Of a stretch of DNA of 64,000 nucleotides, positions 59,922-64,000 are shown piece by piece. Position 1 is the first letter of the stretch. The number at the start of each line of letters is the position of its first letter. The translations under genes and the position numbers were made by a program. The stretch lies in the NCBI RefSeq assembly GCF_900608595.1, contig NZ_UWYY01000004.1:124001-188000 (forward strand). Reading direction: 5' to 3'. Origin of the DNA: Promicromonospora panici (lineage in GTDB: Bacteria; Actinomycetota; Actinomycetes; Actinomycetales; Cellulomonadaceae). The notes beneath the pieces are model-generated. The model saw nothing but the letters and a program-made list of their open reading frames with translations. It was not told the origin of the DNA and made no database searches.

Positions 59922-61618
59922 CTGCCCCTCCCCTCGCCCTCGCCGCTCCGCCCGGCCCGGTCGTCAGACGCACGAGCCACTCGGGTGACCTGTGGGTCTG
60001 ACACGGGGATCGGGCCACGGTGGAACATGCCGAGCATGCGATGGGTCACCAAGAACCCGCCGAAGATGTTGATGCTGGCCACCGCCGACGCGAGCACGGC
60101 CAGCGTGGTCACCACCGGGTCCGACGACCCGATCTGCAGCATCCCGCCGACCAGGATGATCCCCGAGATCGCGTTGGTCTGGGACATCAGCGGGGTGTGC
60201 AGGGCATGGCTGACGTGCGAGATCACGTAGAAGCCGACCACGACGGCCAGCGCCAGCACGGTGAAGTGCGCCGCCTGGTCGGCGGGCGACGACGCCACCG
60301 CGAGCGCCCCGAGCAGGGCACCGAGGCCGATCAGCACGGCGTTCCGCGCGGGCCGGGCCACGGTCGCGGGTCGAGCCCCGCCTCCCGCCGGTCGAGCTTG
60401 TCGGGACCCGGGTGACGCCTCGACAGGCTCGACCGGCGAGGCGGGCTCGACCGGAGGCGGCGCCGACACCGCCACCGGCGGTGGCGGCCACAGCACCTCC
60501 CCGTCCCGGGCCACCGTCATGCCGCGCACGACGACGTCGTCCGGGTCGAGCGCGAGCCGGCCGTCCCGCTCCGGCGTGCCGAGCTGGACCAGGTTCGCGA
60601 CGGCGGTGCCGAGCAGCTCCGAGGTGTGCCGGGGCATGCGGTCCGGCAGGTCGGTGTACCCGAGCACCACCACGCCGTTGTCGCTGACCACCCGCTCGCC
60701 CGGCACGGTGAGCTCGCAGTTGCCGCCGCCGGGCGCCGCGAGGTCCACGATCACGCTCCCGGGCCGCATGTTCGCGACCATCTCGGCGGTGATGGTGGTG
60801 GGCGCCGTCCCGCGCACCAGCGCCGTCGTGACCACGATGTCGGCGGCCGCCGTCTCGACGGCGTACGCGCGCAGCGCCGCGGCCTCCTGGTCCGCGGTGA
60901 GCGCGGAGGCGTAGCCGTCGGCGCTGACCTGCTGCGCGGCGTCGTCGGCCCGGACCACCGTGGCGCCCATGGACTCGATCTGCTCCGCGGCCTCGGGCCG
61001 CACGTCGAAGGCGCGCACCTGCGCGCCGAGGCTGCCCGCGGCCCCGATGGCCGCGAGCCCGGCCACGCCCGCGCCGATCACGAAGACCTTCGCGGGCGGG
61101 GTGGTGCCCGCCGCGGTGACCTGACCGGAGAACATGCCGCCGAACTCGGCGGCGGCCTCGACGACCGCCCGGTAGCCCGCGACGTTCGACAACGCGCTCA
61201 GCACGTCCAGGGACTGCGCCCGGGAGATGCGCGGCACGGCGTCCAGCGCGAGTGCGGTGACGCCGCGGTTGGCGAGCGCGCGCACCAGGTCGGGCCGGGC
61301 GGCGGGGGCGATCTGGGCGATCAGCACGGCCCCGATCCGCAGCCCGTCCGGGCCCCGCGCGCCCGGCCGCAGACCGGCCGGTCCGGGCGCGGCCAGCACG
61401 TCGGGCGCCCTGGTGACCGCCACGACGTCGGCGGCCCAGGCCTCGGCGTCGGGCACGACGGCGGCGCCCGCGGCCGCATAGGCGGCGTCGGGAAAGCCCG
61501 CGCCCGCGCCGGCCCCTGCCGCGACGGCTACGTCGTACCCGAGGCCGACCAGCCGGGCGGTCGTCGTCGGCGTGGCGGGCACGAGTGGCCCGCCGTCGTC
61601 CGGAATACCGATGCGCAT
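59918..61618 (-). CDS. pntA: NAD(P) transhydrogenase subunit alpha (fused alpha1-alpha2)
   Basis: A 566-residue protein joining both parts that are often separate in actinobacteria. Residues 1-~375 are the NAD-binding domain ([59 protein letters not shown]). Residues ~425-540 are the membrane part ([20 protein letters not shown]). The ATG is chosen because GGAGG lies 5 nt upstream. The linker between them ([20 protein letters not shown]) is encoded by a large inverted repeat. The last residues are Arg/Gly-rich. Confidence 0.95.
   Translation of the reverse strand: MRIGIPDDGGPLVPATPTTTARLVGLGYDVAVAAGAGAGAGFPDAAYAAAGAAVVPDAEAWAADVVAVTRAPDVLAAPGPAGLRPGARGPDGLRIGAVLIAQIAPAARPDLVRALANRGVTALALDAVPRISRAQSLDVLSALSNVAGYRAVVEAAAEFGGMFSGQVTAAGTTPPAKVFVIGAGVAGLAAIGAAGSLGAQVRAFDVRPEAAEQIESMGATVVRADDAAQQVSADGYASALTADQEAAALRAYAVETAAADIVVTTALVRGTAPTTITAEMVANMRPGSVIVDLAAPGGGNCELTVPGERVVSDNGVVVLGYTDLPDRMPRHTSELLGTAVANLVQLGTPERDGRLALDPDDVVVRGMTVARDGEVLWPPPPVAVSAPPPVEPASPVEPVEASPGSRQARPAGGGARPATVARPARNAVLIGLGALLGALAVASSPADQAAHFTVLALAVVVGFYVISHVSHALHTPLMSQTNAISGIILVGGMLQIGSSDPVVTTLAVLASAVASINIFGGFLVTHRMLGMFHRGPIPVSDPQVTRVARASDDRAGRSGEGEGRGR
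60369..60452. repeat. 84-bp inverted repeat in the PntA linker (family D, double)
   Basis: Outer and inner TCGAGC/GCTCGA blocks pair over arms of about 34 nt with two small bulges; the centre is GACCCGGGTGACGC. The inner CCGGTCGAGCTTGTCG pairs with CGACAGGCTCGACCGG. Residues ~389-417 of PntA come from it. Confidence 0.75.
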
Positions 61619-61696
61619 GTGACCCTCCTCGCTCACGTGCGCAACCTACCCCGTGACACCGACGGTCCGGGCCACGCCCGGCGTCCGCGCCGAGTG

Positions 61697-63052
61697 CTAG
61701 GCCGACACGACCGGCAGCGGGAAGGTGACCGGGAGGCTCACCGGCTGGCGCATCCACAGCGTCTGGTCCCAAGTGACCTCGGACGCCGGGATCCGGAGCA
61801 CGACGTCGAGCCTGCGCAGGATCGTCTCGACGGCGATCCGCGCGATCACGCGCGCCGGGCGGGGCGCCGGGCATGCGTGCGGCCCGGTGCCGAACGACAC
61901 GTGGGCACGGCTGCCGACGTGGTCCCACGGATCACCGGTGTCCATGCGGGGGTCCGTGTTCGCGGCGTGGATCGCCAGGACGAGCGGGTCCCCGGCGGCG
62001 ATGAGCTTGCCGTCCAGCACGATCTCCTGGCGGGCGAACCGCGGCACGGTGTTGATCGTCGGGGTCGAGCGCCACAACACCTCGTCCATGGCGTTGTCCA
62101 GGTCGATGCGGCCGCCGTGCAGCCGTCCGGAGAACCGCGAGTCCGTAAGCGTGAGCAGCAGGGTCTGCGCCACCCACGCGGTCAGCGTCAGGTTGCCCGA
62201 GTAGGCGACGATCAGCAAGGTGTGGACCACCTCGATGTCGTCGTGCATGTTCGGGTGCGCGACCAGCGAGCTCGCGAGGTCCCGCTTCGGGAACTCCCGG
62301 CGGATGGCCACGAGGTCGCCCAGCATCCGGTCCACCTCGGCCACGGCGGGAGCTGCGTCGGTCCCGCCGCCCGCGACCCTGCGGGTCAGGTCGAACAGGC
62401 GCTGCCCGTCCTCGGGGTCGAAGCCGATCATGTCGGCGACGACGAGGAACGGGATCACCGACGCGTACTCGAGCATCAGGTCCGCGCGCCCGCGGTCCTC
62501 GAAGCGGTCGATGAGGAGGTTGCAGAAGGAGCGGACCTTGGCCGCAGTGATGCTCTCGGAGAGCTGCTCGAAGGCGTCGTCGAGCGGCTCGCGCAGCCGC
62601 TGCCGCAGGGCGCCGTCGGTGTGGTTCGCGGCGAAACGCTGATGCGACGTGAGGACCGGGCGCAGCCCGGAGGTCGCGGGCAGGCCGCCGCGCGCGTGCC
62701 CGTTCCACATCTGGGGGTTGGTCGAGAAGACGTGCTCGTTGCGCATGACGTCGTAGACCAGCCGCTGCCCCATGACGAGCCAGGCGCGCACCCCCGGCTC
62801 CAGCTCGACGGGGGCCACCTCGCCCCACTCGCTCTCGAGCTCGTCGTAGAACACGCGCGGGTCCGGCATGGCCGACCCGCGCACCAGCGGCTGCACGTTC
62901 GAGACGGCGCCGAGCCGCACGGGCCGGGTGCCGCGCCAGGGTTGGTCCTGCGTGCCGCGCATGTCATCGAGCAATGTGGCCGGCCCTCTCGGAGTGGTGT
63001 CTCGGACCGGCCCAGCGGGCTGAGAACCTGGCAAATCCTTGCCCGCTATCAC
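61697..63052 (-). CDS. Cytochrome P450
   Basis: A P450 of up to 451 residues. The ExxR motif is DEVLWRST, the heme loop is FGTGPHACPAP (Cys394 if the first GTG is the start) with Ala where Gly normally follows Pro, and the I-helix reads VAYSGNLTLTAW rather than AGxET. Other core parts (HTDGALRQRLREPLDD, DLASSLVAHPNMHDD) are intact. The altered I-helix Thr/acid pair suggests an unusual oxidation or non-monooxygenase chemistry. Start uncertain: GTG used, an internal ATG 30 codons later is possible. No ferredoxin gene is adjacent; an IclR-type regulator is divergent. Confidence 0.85.
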   Translation of the reverse strand: MIAGKDLPGSQPAGPVRDTTPRGPATLLDDMRGTQDQPWRGTRPVRLGAVSNVQPLVRGSAMPDPRVFYDELESEWGEVAPVELEPGVRAWLVMGQRLVYDVMRNEHVFSTNPQMWNGHARGGLPATSGLRPVLTSHQRFAANHTDGALRQRLREPLDDAFEQLSESITAAKVRSFCNLLIDRFEDRGRADLMLEYASVIPFLVVADMIGFDPEDGQRLFDLTRRVAGGGTDAAPAVAEVDRMLGDLVAIRREFPKRDLASSLVAHPNMHDDIEVVHTLLIVAYSGNLTLTAWVAQTLLLTLTDSRFSGRLHGGRIDLDNAMDEVLWRSTPTINTVPRFARQEIVLDGKLIAAGDPLVLAIHAANTDPRMDTGDPWDHVGSRAHVSFGTGPHACPAPRPARVIARIAVETILRRLDVVLRIPASEVTWDQTLWMRQPVSLPVTFPLPVVSA

Positions 63053-63237
63053 CCGGTTCAGGTAAATTCATTGATTCGCCGTATCTGTGCAGCTGTCATC
63101 TTCGATCGCCCAGGGTGAACCCACCCGTGTCGCTACCCTGTATCGTGACCTCTTCGCAACCCGTGGCTACGATGGCTGCGAGGGCACACACACTGTCGCA
63201 CTCTCGAACCACCCTGTCGAGACCCATTCGGGCGGTA

Positions 63238-63257
63238 CGACGGTCGAACAACCGTCG
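63238..63257. promoter_or_regulatory. Operator candidate for the IclR-type regulator
   Basis: CGACGGT and ACCGTCG arms with a 6-nt spacer (CGAACA), 26 nt before the regulator start and in the region shared with the P450 gene. Confidence 0.5.
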
Positions 63258-63283
63258 GCACCACCGACCAGCAAGGGGGGCAC

Positions 63284-64000
63284 GTGACTCTGTACGCCGA
63301 ACGGGAGCGCCCGGACGACCTGGTGCAGAGCGTGGCGCGCGCCCTCCGTGTTCTCGAGGTCGTGACACGCTCCCCAGGTCTTCCCGTCAAAGCCATCGCC
63401 CGCCGCAGCGGCCTCAACCTCTCCACCACGTACCATCTGGTGCGCACGCTCGCCTACGAGGGCTATGTCACGCGGCTCAAGGACGGCACGTACGACGTCG
63501 GCGAGCAGGTGAGCAACCGGTTCTACGAGCAGCTCGGCTCGCTCGGCCGCGGCCCCGACACCCGCGAGGTGCTGCGCCACCTCGCCCAGACCACCGGTTA
63601 CAGCGCGTACCTGGGCCGCATCAGCGCCGGCCGCGTGGTGGTGGTCGACTACGCGGAGGCTCCCGGCTCGCCGTACCTCGAGGACCTGGAGCGCGGGCTC
63701 GACGTCTCCGCTCACGCCACCGCGCTCGGCAAGGCGCTGCTGCTCGGCATCCCGCGACGGGAGCGGCACGAACTGGTGATCGACGCCGGGATGCGCAAGT
63801 TCACCGCACGCACCACCCCGGACCTGACGGTGCTCGACGCGCAGCTCGCCCGCCTGCGGCCCGACGCCGTGGTCGAGGAGCACGGCGAGTTCCGCGACGA
63901 CATCACCTGTGCCGCATCCCTCGTCCCGCGCAGGCAGGGCGAGCCCGCCTGGGCCGTCGGGCTGAGCATCCCGGGCGAGGTGGTGCCCCAGCCCGCCCGC
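63284..64000 (+). CDS. IclR family regulator (runs off window end)
   Basis: 239 residues are present without a stop. The N-terminal winged helix is VQSVARALRVLEVVTRSPGL, AIARRSGLNLSTTYHLVRTL and LKDGTYDVGEQVSNRFYEQL; the effector domain has YSAYLGRISAGRVVVVDYAE, ATALGKALLLGIPRRERHEL and AASLVPRRQGEPAWAVGLSI. The family represses or activates catabolic genes in response to small acids or aromatics. GTG follows AAGGGGGG by 3-4 nt. It is divergent from the P450 gene, its most likely target. Confidence 0.9.
   Translation, partial: MTLYAERERPDDLVQSVARALRVLEVVTRSPGLPVKAIARRSGLNLSTTYHLVRTLAYEGYVTRLKDGTYDVGEQVSNRFYEQLGSLGRGPDTREVLRHLAQTTGYSAYLGRISAGRVVVVDYAEAPGSPYLEDLERGLDVSAHATALGKALLLGIPRRERHELVIDAGMRKFTARTTPDLTVLDAQLARLRPDAVVEEHGEFRDDITCAASLVPRRQGEPAWAVGLSIPGEVVPQPAR

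Noticed and set aside
61697..63052. P450 as a tailoring enzyme of the acyltransferase cluster
   Set aside because: pntAB and a membrane gene separate them, and the P450 has its own divergent regulator.
1..64000. tRNA, rRNA, CRISPR, IS or phage genes
   Set aside because: No cloverleaf-type sequence, direct-repeat array, transposase/integrase motif or phage structural gene was recognised on either strand.

Overview
The window is a high-GC actinobacterial chromosome segment, most likely from order Micrococcales (Promicromonosporaceae/Cellulomonadaceae-like). Support comes from very high GC, GTG starts, many leaderless genes with a TANNNT box 6-9 nt before the start codon, a mycothiol-dependent isomerase homologue, an F420-type PPOX protein, an SCO4848-type membrane protein, Ku/LigD and actinobacterial LeuRS motifs. 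The genus is inference. No rRNA, tRNA, CRISPR array, IS element or prophage was found.

Layout. 1-2.8 kb: ATP-grasp / alpha-E / transglutaminase-like operon (minus). 2.9-7.0 kb: a phosphotransferase, a hydrolase, two tandem PemK-like genes and a ChaA-type antiporter. 7.2-14.4 kb: rpsT, then holA, three exported proteins, comEC and comEA; the exported trio sits between comEC and holA. 14.7-21.5 kb: hydrolase, DegV, LeuRS, a secreted phosphodiesterase and a PPOX protein. 21.6-22.1 kb: a decayed lower-GC gene remnant. 22.1-27.2 kb: VKOR, MFS, DtxR-type regulator, metallophosphoesterase, SRPBCC. 27.2-33.8 kb: amine module (IclR regulator, two APC permeases, copper amine oxidase, coupled membrane protein). 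33.8-37.6 kb: Ku, glutaredoxin-like protein and LigD, the NHEJ locus. 37.7-48.6 kb: beta-propeller, MDR oxidoreductase, siderophore-interacting protein with an IdeR-type iron box, MFS, three acetyltransferases, TetR plus PNPOx, mycothiol-dependent protein and Mqo. 48.7-57.7 kb: the most unusual locus, five stand-alone condensation-domain/PapA- or WS/DGAT-like acyltransferases and one MGT-family glycosyltransferase without a local NRPS or PKS. 57.8-64 kb: small membrane protein, pntAB, a cytochrome P450 and a divergent IclR-type regulator cut by the window end.

A second theme is dispersed palindromic DNA. Family A is present in three copies of exactly 67 bp. Family B is present in three copies of 62-64 bp, one lying in frame inside ligD and one supplying the holA stop codon. 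A shorter TCGAC-rich family (D) lies inside coding regions at linkers or tails (ATP-grasp tail, SRPBCC, one acyltransferase, PntA linker), and a related-looking insertion is in LeuRS. This suggests REP-like elements that repeatedly enter genes and are kept as tolerated linker peptides.

Genes work together in visible units: overlapping stop/start codons couple the ATP-grasp operon, the exported trio, comEA-comEC, tynA and its membrane partner, tetR-PNPOx, the three minus-strand acyltransferases and pntA-pntB.
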